In this document: positions 35,373 through 43,466 of the stretch, one piece after another | Numbering within the stretch: the first letter of the stretch is position 1 | Layout of the letters: each line of letters begins with the position of its first letter | NCBI GenBank assembly: GCA_949282275.1 | Contig: CASDOO010000027.1 | Location: 1-64,000 of the forward strand | Reading direction: 5' to 3' | DNA from: an uncultured Bacillota bacterium | Lineage (GTDB): Bacteria; Bacillota_I; Bacilli_A; RFN20; CAG-288 | Length of the DNA stretch: 64,000 nt | Notes under the pieces: generated by a model | Seen by the model: only the letters and a program-made list of their open reading frames with translations | What the model was told of the DNA's origin: nothing | The model's database searches: none | Program-made: the position numbers and the translations under genes

Positions 35373-36336
35373 TCTTCTCAACCTCCCTTTCTGGAATGTT
35401 TTCTTTGATTTCTTCTTTCTTCTCCGGAGGCTTTTCCTCAAGCGGAAGAAGGACGTATTCTTTGTCTTTGTAGATGAGTGTCTGATGGAAGCTGTTGTCG
35501 ATCTTCTCAAGATCCTCTATGCCACCGGGGTCGAAGGGGACCTGTTCAAGAAGATAGGCTTTCCTTCGTTCTATCGCCCTGTCGTATCGCGTCGAGAACC
35601 AGTCGAACATGAGGAAGCAGTAGAGAATGGAGACGATCGTGATGATTCCCGCATTGGACTGGAGGAAGACGATGATGGATCCGATTCCTGGAACACGGGA
35701 ACCCTCGTAATGACCAAGGATGTCTTCATAGGACAGATGGCCATCATAGGTGACGCCGGTATCGGAAGCGGCATTGGCATCGCCCCTGGTGATATAGCCA
35801 TCCTCATCGATTTCGATGATTCTGTGGACGATGATCGTCCCATCGTCGGCCTTGTAGGCGACGACGTCGTAGAGCTCGACCTCGACTTCCGATGCATAGC
35901 GTTGGATCTGGATCATGTCATAGGCATCGAACTGATCGTCAAGTCCCAGGGATGAATCGAAGAGATAGTCGTTTGCCTTGTTCTTCTCCGACATGGAACC
36001 CGTCGCAATGACAAGATAGGCGCTGTCTCCCAGGAAGAGAGCGCCAGCGCCAGAGGAAAAGCGGGATATCAAGGTCATGATGAAGAAGACGCCCACCGCA
36101 GCCAGGACGACGTACCCGGCAATCTTCCCGATGAGCATCGCAATCTTTCTTTTTTTGTCGACGTTTCTCTCCGCATCGATGGCAATGTCCTCCAGCAACG
36201 CCTTGTCTTCCTTACCCAGGAGAACCTTTTCCGTCTCGCTCTTATAGTAATGCCTGAAAAGGAACGTGAATGCGAGACAGAAGCTCACCAGGCAAATGAT
36301 GGTGACGACAAGGGAAACGATTTCAATGGAGGACAT
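35362..36336 (-). CDS. sipW: SipW-type signal peptidase I
   Basis: 324 residues. Membrane helices at about 5-28, 69-92 and 218-240. Catalytic Ser114 in IATGSMS, His171 in TIIVHRI (the archaeal/ER-type Ser-His pair that marks SipW rather than Ser-Lys SipS), and GDANAASD (Asp192) downstream. SipW processes TasA-like precursors in Bacillus subtilis. Six proteins encoded in this operon carry SipW-type signal endings, so this is their likely processing enzyme. The first helix plus a long cytosolic loop and a charged C-terminal tail make it longer than B. subtilis SipW (about 190 residues). Confidence 0.88.
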   Translation of the reverse strand: MSSIEIVSLVVTIICLVSFCLAFTFLFRHYYKSETEKVLLGKEDKALLEDIAIDAERNVDKKRKIAMLIGKIAGYVVLAAVGVFFIMTLISRFSSGAGALFLGDSAYLVIATGSMSEKNKANDYLFDSSLGLDDQFDAYDMIQIQRYASEVEVELYDVVAYKADDGTIIVHRIIEIDEDGYITRGDANAASDTGVTYDGHLSYEDILGHYEGSRVPGIGSIIVFLQSNAGIITIVSILYCFLMFDWFSTRYDRAIERRKAYLLEQVPFDPGGIEDLEKIDNSFHQTLIYKDKEYVLLPLEEKPPEKKEEIKENIPEREVEKNDE

Positions 36337-36355
36337 TTAAAAGGAAATAGTGGAT

Positions 36356-37060
36356 TTAGGCAGTCGCAGCCTCTGTCGTGAGTGTAATGGCGATTTTATC
36401 TTGGTTATAGCTGTAAATCGTTTTCAGAGCAGAGATGGCATTTTCCAAAGTTACGGTTGAGCCATCAATGTATGATTCCGTGCCTTCAGCCGGATTTTGA
36501 TTATCAAAATAGTCTCCCCAACCAAATTTGAAAACAGCTTCGAATGTGTAAGTGGTGGATTCCTTGAGATTGACGGTAACGCCACTGGTTCCAGAAGCAG
36601 CTGTCGCAGTTCCACTTGTGATGTTGACCAAAGTTACTTTGGAAGCCAAAGGATTGACAATATAAGTCGGGTCCCAAGAATCGGAGCCAGTGATAGCCGC
36701 TGTTGCAACAATGTTTCCATTGAAAGTGGAACCTTGAGGAATGTCCACATCAAAGTGTATGGCAAAAGTAAGATCTTCGGCATCTTCGGTAGAGGTGATT
36801 TGTCCCTCACTATCCGAAACAGGGCCAAAACGGAGGGAAGTATCACTCATATTACTCCCACCCTCAAAGCCACCGACTGCTGCGTTTTTAATCGTGATTC
36901 TATTGTCCGTGACATTATCGGCCGTGACCGATATGTTGCTGACGGTTTGACTATTTGTCGTAGAAATGACCCAAGAGGCATACCCGATTCCAGCCGTAGC
37001 AACGGCAACAAGGGAAATGACGGAGACAGCGATGGCCTTTTTGTGTTTAATCTGTTTCAT
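36356..37060 (-). CDS. TasA-like fibre protein 2
   Basis: 234 residues. N-terminus KKAIAVSVISLVAVATAGIGYASWVISTTN is a textbook SipW-dependent signal. The mature part is beta-rich, Thr/Ser/Asn-rich and Cys-free. Near the C-terminus it has FKFGWGDYFDNQNP; the neighbouring protein has a matching WGNYFGGKAP. TasA and camelysin form extracellular fibres; the same role is inferred here. AGGAG precedes the ATG, and the gap to sipW is 19 bases. Confidence 0.82.
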   Translation of the reverse strand: MKQIKHKKAIAVSVISLVAVATAGIGYASWVISTTNSQTVSNISVTADNVTDNRITIKNAAVGGFEGGSNMSDTSLRFGPVSDSEGQITSTEDAEDLTFAIHFDVDIPQGSTFNGNIVATAAITGSDSWDPTYIVNPLASKVTLVNITSGTATAASGTSGVTVNLKESTTYTFEAVFKFGWGDYFDNQNPAEGTESYIDGSTVTLENAISALKTIYSYNQDKIAITLTTEAATA

Positions 37061-37087
37061 GGATTATATAGCTCCTAGTTATTGAGA

Positions 37088-37903
37088 TTATTCGGCCTTA
37101 GGTGTCGCATCGACGGAAACAAGGATCGTCAAGGTCGGTTTCTGGTTTTCTTCAAGGCTGGAAGGATTGAGTTTCTCTTCCATCATCTGAAGTTCCTGAG
37201 TGACCTTTTGAAGGGTATCGAAATCATTGGCCAAACCTGTTTTGCTACCCGCCTTGAACATATCGTTGTAATAAGCGGTAGGAGCTTTTCCTCCAAAATA
37301 GTTGCCCCATTCCAGTTCGCAGACAAGATCATCGCCGGCAGCATTATATTGATAAGTGCCATCTCCCTTGCTGGTGAGGTTTTCACCGGCCGTCAATTGA
37401 ATTGTCTTGCTAAACTCGACATAATGATAATCTTCAGCATCATCACGCTTTCCAATAAGGTCATGCTCTGCATCGCCTTTGAAGGTATTTTCTTTTGTGA
37501 CATCGGGAAGTTCGGCTTCAGAAGAATAGTCAATGGAAACAGTCAAGGAGATATCGTTTTCCAAAGCATAGGCTTCACCGCAGGTCAGCTGAATGGAGGA
37601 AAAAGAAAACTCCATGTCCGGCGTCAATTTGCTGTCCTCGACGGTGACAATGTCGCCAGCAGTGCTGGCAGAGGGCGTTTCCGCAATCGTAATCGACTCG
37701 CCTTCGGCAATCGTGGCAGCCAAGGTGACGGCGCTGTTCTTGGCCGTATCGATTGCGATGTTGATGTTTCCTTCCTGTTCCTGCGCCTGATTACCGATGA
37801 TCCAGGTCGCAAAACCGGTCGTAACCAACGTTACGGCAGCGAAAGCAGCGATACCTCCAGCAATCCATTTCTTGCGTCCGACGGATTTGTTGGTCTTAGC
37901 CAT
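37088..37903 (-). CDS. TasA-like fibre protein 1 (operon head)
   Basis: 271 residues. SipW-type signal ending VTTGFATWIIGNQ after a Lys/Arg-rich N-terminus. Acidic, beta-rich, Cys in a few positions (LTCGEAY, DLVCELEWGNYFGG). I start at the ATG nine bases after AGAAAGGAG; the longer frame from 37966 would begin in the promoter. As first gene behind a strong promoter it is probably the most expressed product, fitting a major fibre subunit. Confidence 0.82.
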   Translation of the reverse strand: MAKTNKSVGRKKWIAGGIAAFAAVTLVTTGFATWIIGNQAQEQEGNINIAIDTAKNSAVTLAATIAEGESITIAETPSASTAGDIVTVEDSKLTPDMEFSFSSIQLTCGEAYALENDISLTVSIDYSSEAELPDVTKENTFKGDAEHDLIGKRDDAEDYHYVEFSKTIQLTAGENLTSKGDGTYQYNAAGDDLVCELEWGNYFGGKAPTAYYNDMFKAGSKTGLANDFDTLQKVTQELQMMEEKLNPSSLEENQKPTLTILVSVDATPKAE

Positions 37904-37945
37904 ATAAAACGACTCCTTTCTGTTGTTGAACAAACTAATAGCTTT

Positions 37946-37973
37946 TATATAGCGGGAGGGGGACAAAAGTCAA
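37946..37973 (-). promoter_or_regulatory. Promoter of the fibre/Hint operon
   Basis: On the minus strand TTGACT (37968-37973), 16-base spacer, TATATA (37946-37951; TATAAA two bases on gives 18), about 40 bases before the first ATG. Confidence 0.65.
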
Positions 37974-38203
37974 TAAATAGAAAGCTAATCTAAAGATTAT
38001 ATGTAAACTTTTTGCCAAAAGTTGGATAGACTAATATTAGAAAATGACATGAAGATAAGAAAAATACGATACAAAAGTAAAGAAAAGCAAAGACTTTAGT
38101 GCCAGAAACATTCTTTTTCAATGGAAAAATGAAAAAGTTTATCAAATTTGTGCTTTTGGCTCAACGAAAATGACACGTGCCAAAAACCGCAAATGCGATT
38201 TGA

Positions 38204-38232
38204 TTGAGGAAAAAAGGCAAAGAACCTATAAT
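38204..38232 (+). promoter_or_regulatory. Promoter of cysK-cysE
   Basis: TTGAGG (38204-38209), 17-base spacer, perfect TATAAT (38227-38232), 24 bases before the ATG. No riboswitch or T-box is evident; the leader is short. Confidence 0.7.
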
Positions 38233-38255
38233 CCTTGCGAAGGAGATGCTTCCAA

Positions 38256-39185
38256 ATGGACACAAAGGAAACAGTCTTGGATGTTGTTGGCAATACCCCG
38301 CTCATCCATTTAAATAGGATAAAGGAACACTTCCAACTGAAGGCAGATATCTATGCCAAGCTGGAGAGATGCAATCCCACAGGCGCCATCAAGGACAGGA
38401 TCGCCAAAGAGATGATCCTTGATGCGATGAAAAGGGGAGAAATAAAGTCCGATACCCTTATCATCGAACCGACAAGTGGCAACACCGGAATCGGCCTTGC
38501 CATGGTCTGTGCCACTTTGGGATTGAAGGCCATCATCTTCATGCCCGAGAACTGTTCCAAGGAAAGAATCGCCATGATGAAGGCCTTTGGGGCGGAGGTA
38601 AGGCTCACTCCGGCAAAGGATGGCATGGCAGGAGCCGTAAGGGAAGCAAAGAAATTGGCGGAGACCAATCCTTCTTCTTTCATTCCGGACCAGTTCGAGA
38701 ACAAGGACAATTCCCTTGCCCACTACAAGACGACGGGACCGGAAATCTATCGCCAGATGGATGGGAAGATCGATATCCTTGTCGCTGCCTTTGGGACTGG
38801 TGGAACCTTAACCGGAATCGCAAGATATCTCAAGGAAAGGAAACCTGGAATCCGTTGCATCGGCCTTGAACCAAAGACATCGCCATTTGTCACGGAAGGC
38901 CATGGCGGAAGCCACAAAATCCAAGGAATTGGCGCCGGGTTCAAGCCTGGTGTTCTGGAACTATCCTTTGTTGATGAAGTCCGGACGATCACGAATGAGG
39001 AAGCCTATGAATTCACAAGGCTTCTTTGCAGGAAAGAAGGCCTGTTCTGCGGCATTTCCTCTGGTTGCAACCTTGCCGGAGCCGTGAAAGAGGCAATGAA
39101 GAAGGAAAATGAAGGAAAGAACATCGTCACCGTCCTTCCGGACAATGGCGAAAGATATCTTTCCGTGGAGGGACTCTATGACTGA
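38256..39185 (+). CDS. cysK: Cysteine synthase A (O-acetylserine sulfhydrylase)
   Basis: 309 residues. PLP lysine K46 in CNPTGAIKDR, phosphate loop PTSGNTGIGLAM, GTGGTLTGIARYL, and EPKTSPF. Converts O-acetylserine and sulfide to cysteine in the cytosol. ATG at 38256 after AAGGAG. It overlaps cysE by eight bases, so the last two steps of cysteine synthesis are one unit, probably forming the CysK-CysE complex. Confidence 0.94.
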   Translation: MDTKETVLDVVGNTPLIHLNRIKEHFQLKADIYAKLERCNPTGAIKDRIAKEMILDAMKRGEIKSDTLIIEPTSGNTGIGLAMVCATLGLKAIIFMPENCSKERIAMMKAFGAEVRLTPAKDGMAGAVREAKKLAETNPSSFIPDQFENKDNSLAHYKTTGPEIYRQMDGKIDILVAAFGTGGTLTGIARYLKERKPGIRCIGLEPKTSPFVTEGHGGSHKIQGIGAGFKPGVLELSFVDEVRTITNEEAYEFTRLLCRKEGLFCGISSGCNLAGAVKEAMKKENEGKNIVTVLPDNGERYLSVEGLYD

Positions 39186-40020
39186 GGACAAGGTTCTGCA
39201 ATCTTTGCTGTCGCTTTACGAGGAAGAGAAGGGAAGGAAGCTTCCTTTGGACAAGGGACTCTTTTATTCTTTCCTGGATGACTGCAAGAAGCTTCTTATC
39301 CTGGACTTCCTGCGCCCGGACTATGAGGAAGAGGATGCAAGACGACTTCTTCTCCATGTGAAGGCGAAGCTGAATCTTCTTCTTTCCGATTACCAGACCG
39401 AGGACCCTGTCGGAAAGACGGAATTCTTCCTTTCCGAACTGCCAAAGACAAGGGAACTTCTCATCGGTTCCGCCCATGCCATCCTCGAAGGCGATCCGGC
39501 CTGTGATTCGGTCCAGGAAGTCATCCTGTGCTATCCCGGATTCAAGGCAATCCAAAACTACCGCATTGCCAATATCCTCTATCGGATGGGACTTCGTTTC
39601 CTTTCCCGTCTGGCAACGGAGGATGCCCATCGTTCCACGGGCATCGACATCAATCCAGGTGCCACCATCGGAAAGAACTTCTTTATCGACCACGGCACGG
39701 GCATTGTCATCGGCGAGACGACCATCATCGGGGATGACGTCAAGCTCTACCAAGGCGTTACTCTGGGTGCCCTCTCCTTGAGGGAAGGCCAGAAGCTCCA
39801 GGGAAAGAAAAGGCATCCCACCGTCGAAAGCGGATGCACCATCTATTCCAATGCCTCCATCCTCGGCGGAGAGACCGTCATCGGCAGAGGCTCGACAATC
39901 GGGGCAAATACATATCTCCTCCATTCTGTTCCGCCTTATTCACGCGTCATCCTTACCACGAATGGCGTGACGATCATGCAAAAGGGCGAGAAGCAAGACC
40001 AGGAAAAAGACGAGAAGTAG
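39178..40020 (+). CDS. cysE: Serine O-acetyltransferase
   Basis: 280 residues. Left-handed beta-helix hexapeptide repeats are visible from about 150 on (GIDINPGATIGKNFFIDHGTGIVIGETTIIGDDVKLYQGVTLG), with the catalytic His in DHGTG. The helical N-terminal half is the EpsC-like type. Makes O-acetylserine from serine and acetyl-CoA for the cysK product. The start ATG lies inside the end of cysK. Confidence 0.92.
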   Translation: MTEDKVLQSLLSLYEEEKGRKLPLDKGLFYSFLDDCKKLLILDFLRPDYEEEDARRLLLHVKAKLNLLLSDYQTEDPVGKTEFFLSELPKTRELLIGSAHAILEGDPACDSVQEVILCYPGFKAIQNYRIANILYRMGLRFLSRLATEDAHRSTGIDINPGATIGKNFFIDHGTGIVIGETTIIGDDVKLYQGVTLGALSLREGQKLQGKKRHPTVESGCTIYSNASILGGETVIGRGSTIGANTYLLHSVPPYSRVILTTNGVTIMQKGEKQDQEKDEK

Positions 40021-40535
40021 GCTGTTTTGATTGATTCTGCCTTTCTTCTTACTACTAGAAGGTTCATCTTCCTAATTTTGGTTTACCCTTATGTTTTGAA
40101 TTTCTAGTTATTTGTCATATAGAATCATCGAGAAAAAATACATAGCTTTCGCATAGTGAATCTCTATGAGCATTGATTTTATCTATAATGGCAACTTTGA
40201 AATATAGAACAAGTTTTATATGGATTTCTATGGTTGAGGATCAATAGGACAGGGAAGATGTTCTAAGGTTCTTTTGCCCCATGACGTTAAGACAAACCAT
40301 TAAGATTATGCGAAATGGGGAAAGAATAAGAGGTAAACATTTTGTGATTTGCGTCATTTTCGGACGAAAACATTTTGCAAATTGCGTAGTTTTTGGGAAT
40401 CGAACATTTTGCAAAATGCGTATGTCTTGATGAAAATGAGATAGAAAAGATCTCTATGTCATCTATTCGAAGAATCTTCAGCGCGATGGAAGAGTCGTCT
40501 ACCTCCCTCTCTGCATGACAGGTTTGATATGAAGA
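40021..40535. other. AT-rich intergenic region with direct repeats
   Basis: About 500 bases between cysE and the convergent P-loop gene. Contains the three 19-base repeats described separately; no gene with a ribosome site. A minus-strand frame across it (40287-40547) owes its length to the repeats. Confidence 0.5.
40336..40422 (+). repeat. Three direct repeats of about 19 bases
   Basis: AACATTTTGTGATTTGCGT (40336), AACATTTTGCAAATTGCGT (40369) and AACATTTTGCAAAATGCGT (40404), start-to-start 33 and 35 bases. The third contains the palindrome CATTTTGCAAAATG. Could be a protein-binding array. Confidence 0.7.
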
Positions 40536-40567
40536 CAAAAAAGGCATTCCACAACGGGAATGCCTTT
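40536..40567 (-). terminator. Terminator of the ldh operon
   Basis: On the minus strand, AAAGGCATTCC and GGAATGCC pair around a short loop and are followed by TTTTTT, 57 bases past the last stop. Confidence 0.8.
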
Positions 40568-40623
40568 GAGCTTTCGAAATAGGATTGGAAGAAACGTTTC
40601 CTCTTTTCCTTCGAAGGTGGCTT

Positions 40624-42288
40624 TTACTTTTCCTCGGTCAGCTTGTCGAAGAGCTTGAGCAGGGCCTTGGCGCCGCACTTGGGACCGTCCTTCCTGTCGA
40701 GGGAAAGGCGGGTGTAGAGCCTTCCGACAGGGACGTTGTCCTCGAAGAGGGCATGGAAGAAGTCGGGCAGGTACTGCTGGACTTCCTTCTTCCTCTGGAC
40801 GGGACCGAAGGGATTGGCGAAGTAGGTCGTGACGAGGCCTTTCTCGTTGGTGGTGTTGAGGGCGACCCTCTCTCCCTTGGAGAAGCTGTCGATGGCTTCC
40901 TCTGGGGATTCCATCATCTGGATGCCCTTGTCGGTATCGGTGAAGTTGTCGGCAAGGAGGAAGCAATCGACCTCGTGGAGGGTATAGGTCATCTCGAAGT
41001 CCTCGATGGGGATGACGACCCTGGAGTTGTCCTCCTCGATGTTGAAGTAGACGGCACGGTCGGCGCTTCTCAGGGAATAGCCCTGGTCGAGGTCGTCCAG
41101 ACGGACGAAGGCACCGATTTCCGTGCCCGTGGCATAGACGCGGTTGTTGATGAGGTGGAAGGTTCCCATGTCGTCGAAGATCGTCTCGATCTGGTACTGG
41201 CCCTTGGAGAGGCTCTTGACGGCCTCGAGGGTCTCGCTCTTTCCAGCTCCCGAATCGCCCAGGAAGAAGATGTTCTTGACCTTCTCGCCCTTGCGGATGC
41301 GGACGCCAGCGCCATGGATGGGAAGAAGCTTCCTGTCGATGGCGGTGAGGTTGTAGAGGGTGAGGATCATCTTCTTGGCATAGCCGAAGTAGTCGATCTT
41401 CGCTTTCTTCGGGCAGACGCCGACATAGGTCTTTCCTTCCTTGTAGTAGTAGCATTCCTCGCCCGTGTCCTCCGTGCCGAAGAGGACGACGAAGTCGAAT
41501 TCCTTCTTGCTCTCGACGTAGTAGGGCTCGATCTGGAAGAGGTTGCCAAGGGCGACGAGGAATCCCAGATAGTCCTTGTCGAAGAAGATGAGGGCCCTCT
41601 TGTCGTAGATGCGAAGGATGACGCCATAGGCGCGGCGGGGATCGAAGTTTCCTTCCTCGACCATCCTGTCCTTGTATTCGAAGAGGCCCTTCCTCTTGTT
41701 CTCCCGGGTCTTGATGATGAAGGGCGGATGGGTGATGACCGACTCCATCAACGGGACCTTCTTCAGGAAGGAAAGGCTCTTTGGAAGGGGAAGGGGCTTC
41801 CTGTCGAGGAGGATGCCGGCATTGCCGCCGGCGGGAAGGATGCGGTAGACCGTCTGCTCATGGCCGGAGACGGTCTCGTAGATGTCGCGGTAGAAGGCGA
41901 TAAGGGCATCGGAAAGGGCCTCGAAGCGGTCGATGAAGTCCCGGTGGGTGATCCGCTCGCCCTTGGTGTTGTCATAGAAGACATAGCGCTCCCTTCCGCG
42001 GTAGTAGTCGTAGATGGAGTCGATGAGGTTGAGCATGTCGTCCTTCTTCTGGGCGGAGAGGGAGGAAAGCATCGAAAGGGTCCTCTCGTCCTTCTCCAGG
42101 ATATGGCGGAGGAAGAGCTTGGTACTCTTGGGCCCGTATTCGTGATAGTAGAGGGAATTCGGCCTGTCGTTCTTGTCCGATTCCCTGAAGTAGCTTTCGA
42201 TGACCTTGTCGACGATGGGATCTTCGAGGATCTCCTCGTTGGTGAGGGGCGTCTCGATCTTGTTCAGGTCGAAGAGGATCTGTCTCAT
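40624..42288 (-). CDS. P-loop kinase-like protein (PEPCK/HPr kinase fold)
   Basis: 554 residues. The centre has LLPIHGAGVRIRKGEKVKNIFFLGDSGAGKSETLEAV: Walker A GDSGAGKSE is the form seen in HPr kinase and PEP carboxykinase-like P-loops, with a preceding His-Gly-Ala block as in that fold. Later IFDDMGTFH offers an Asp pair. The N-terminal 300 residues are not recognised. A metabolic kinase or regulator acting with the neighbouring lactate dehydrogenase and aminotransferase is inferred from overlap (the start overlaps the aminotransferase stop). Function not settled. Confidence 0.6.
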   Translation of the reverse strand: MRQILFDLNKIETPLTNEEILEDPIVDKVIESYFRESDKNDRPNSLYYHEYGPKSTKLFLRHILEKDERTLSMLSSLSAQKKDDMLNLIDSIYDYYRGRERYVFYDNTKGERITHRDFIDRFEALSDALIAFYRDIYETVSGHEQTVYRILPAGGNAGILLDRKPLPLPKSLSFLKKVPLMESVITHPPFIIKTRENKRKGLFEYKDRMVEEGNFDPRRAYGVILRIYDKRALIFFDKDYLGFLVALGNLFQIEPYYVESKKEFDFVVLFGTEDTGEECYYYKEGKTYVGVCPKKAKIDYFGYAKKMILTLYNLTAIDRKLLPIHGAGVRIRKGEKVKNIFFLGDSGAGKSETLEAVKSLSKGQYQIETIFDDMGTFHLINNRVYATGTEIGAFVRLDDLDQGYSLRSADRAVYFNIEEDNSRVVIPIEDFEMTYTLHEVDCFLLADNFTDTDKGIQMMESPEEAIDSFSKGERVALNTTNEKGLVTTYFANPFGPVQRKKEVQQYLPDFFHALFEDNVPVGRLYTRLSLDRKDGPKCGAKALLKLFDKLTEEK

Positions 42289-43466
42289 GCGTGCATTCTC
42301 CTTTCGAATTCCTCGATTTCCTCGAGGTTGAGCCCGCTGACGGCGATGCGGACATGGCTCTCGTCGATCGGTGCGAAGAAGATGTCCTTTGCCTCCAGCT
42401 TCTGGCAGAAGCCGATCGGATCCTTGACGGTGAAGGTCAGATAGAAGCCGCCCTTGTAGGGGAAGTGCTCGATCTGGAGGTCGTCGAGGACCTGTGCCAT
42501 CCTCGTCCCGATCCTGTGGATCCTCTTTCCTTCCGCCGTGATCTTCTCCTGGACGGCCTTCTTGGCTTCCTCGTCCTGGAAGAAGGAAGAGACCGGACCC
42601 ATCGCCCCGTTGTTGGCACAGCTGTAGGTGCCCCTTGCGATGCGCTTCATCTCCTCCAGAAGCGTCGAGATGTCCTTCTTCTTGTCCAGAAGGGCGAAAA
42701 GGGCGCCAAGGCGCAGGCCATAGAGGCCAAAGGACTTGGAGGCGGAGAAGCAGACATAGATGCCGAAGGGGACTTCCTTCCTCGAAAGGAGCTCCTGAAG
42801 GAAGAGGAAGCCCTCGGGCGCATAGTCGACATAGGCGATGTCCATCAGGAGGCTCACCCTATCTCCGTAGCGGGAAAGAAGGTCGAAGAGTTCCTCGTAT
42901 TCCTTCCTGTCCATGCAATAGCCGATCGGGTTCTGGCAGGGATCGTTGACAAGGACGAGGACGTTCTCGTGTTCCTGTAGGCCTTTCTCGATAGCCTCCT
43001 TGAGGGAAGGAATGTCCAGCCGTCCTTTTTCGGAAAGGAGGCGATAGGTCGAAAAGGGAAGGTGGGCCTGGTCGGCGATGGTGTCGTAGTTTGGCCAGCG
43101 GATGTCGCTGGAAAGAAGGATTCCGTCCTTCTTCGCGAAGAGACTGAAGACCATAAAGAGGGCCCCGGTCCCGCCAAGGGTCACGCCGAAGGGAATGGCA
43201 AAGCGGTCCTCGATTTCCCTCTTGCGTTCCCTGAAGAGCCAGGAAAGGACCCCTTCTCTATAGTCGGCGCTTCCAAGGACGGCAGGATAGGAGAGATAGG
43301 AGCGGAAATCCGCCTCGATCTTCCTGTTCACGTCCTCATAGACGCAAAGCCGCTTGTCGTCCTCGAAGAGCATGCCGACGCATCCGTTGATGACGTCGTG
43401 CCCTTCCGCCTTGCGTGCCATGGCCCTCTCCTGGACGGAGAGGATGTCGTACTTCATGCTCTTCAT
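42285..43466 (-). CDS. Class I/II aminotransferase
   Basis: 393 residues, full length. FSASKSFGLYGLRLGAL carries the PLP lysine (ASKSF), NDPCQNPIGY is the NPxG region, MDIAYVDYAPEG the D..Y pair, and VRIAVSGLN the C-terminal Arg that binds the carboxylate. It resembles aspartate/aromatic aminotransferases. First of two nearby ATGs chosen, seven bases after GGAGG; it overlaps the dehydrogenase stop. Likely interconverts an amino acid and a 2-oxoacid used by the dehydrogenase. Confidence 0.85.
   Translation of the reverse strand: MKSMKYDILSVQERAMARKAEGHDVINGCVGMLFEDDKRLCVYEDVNRKIEADFRSYLSYPAVLGSADYREGVLSWLFRERKREIEDRFAIPFGVTLGGTGALFMVFSLFAKKDGILLSSDIRWPNYDTIADQAHLPFSTYRLLSEKGRLDIPSLKEAIEKGLQEHENVLVLVNDPCQNPIGYCMDRKEYEELFDLLSRYGDRVSLLMDIAYVDYAPEGFLFLQELLSRKEVPFGIYVCFSASKSFGLYGLRLGALFALLDKKKDISTLLEEMKRIARGTYSCANNGAMGPVSSFFQDEEAKKAVQEKITAEGKRIHRIGTRMAQVLDDLQIEHFPYKGGFYLTFTVKDPIGFCQKLEAKDIFFAPIDESHVRIAVSGLNLEEIEEFERRMHA

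Noticed and set aside
40336-40422. Possible CRISPR array
   Set aside because: Only three imperfect units with short, unequal and similar spacers and no cas genes.
40287-40547. 86-codon minus-strand frame between cysE and the P-loop gene
   Set aside because: Its length comes from the direct repeats; it overlaps a terminator and has no ribosome site.
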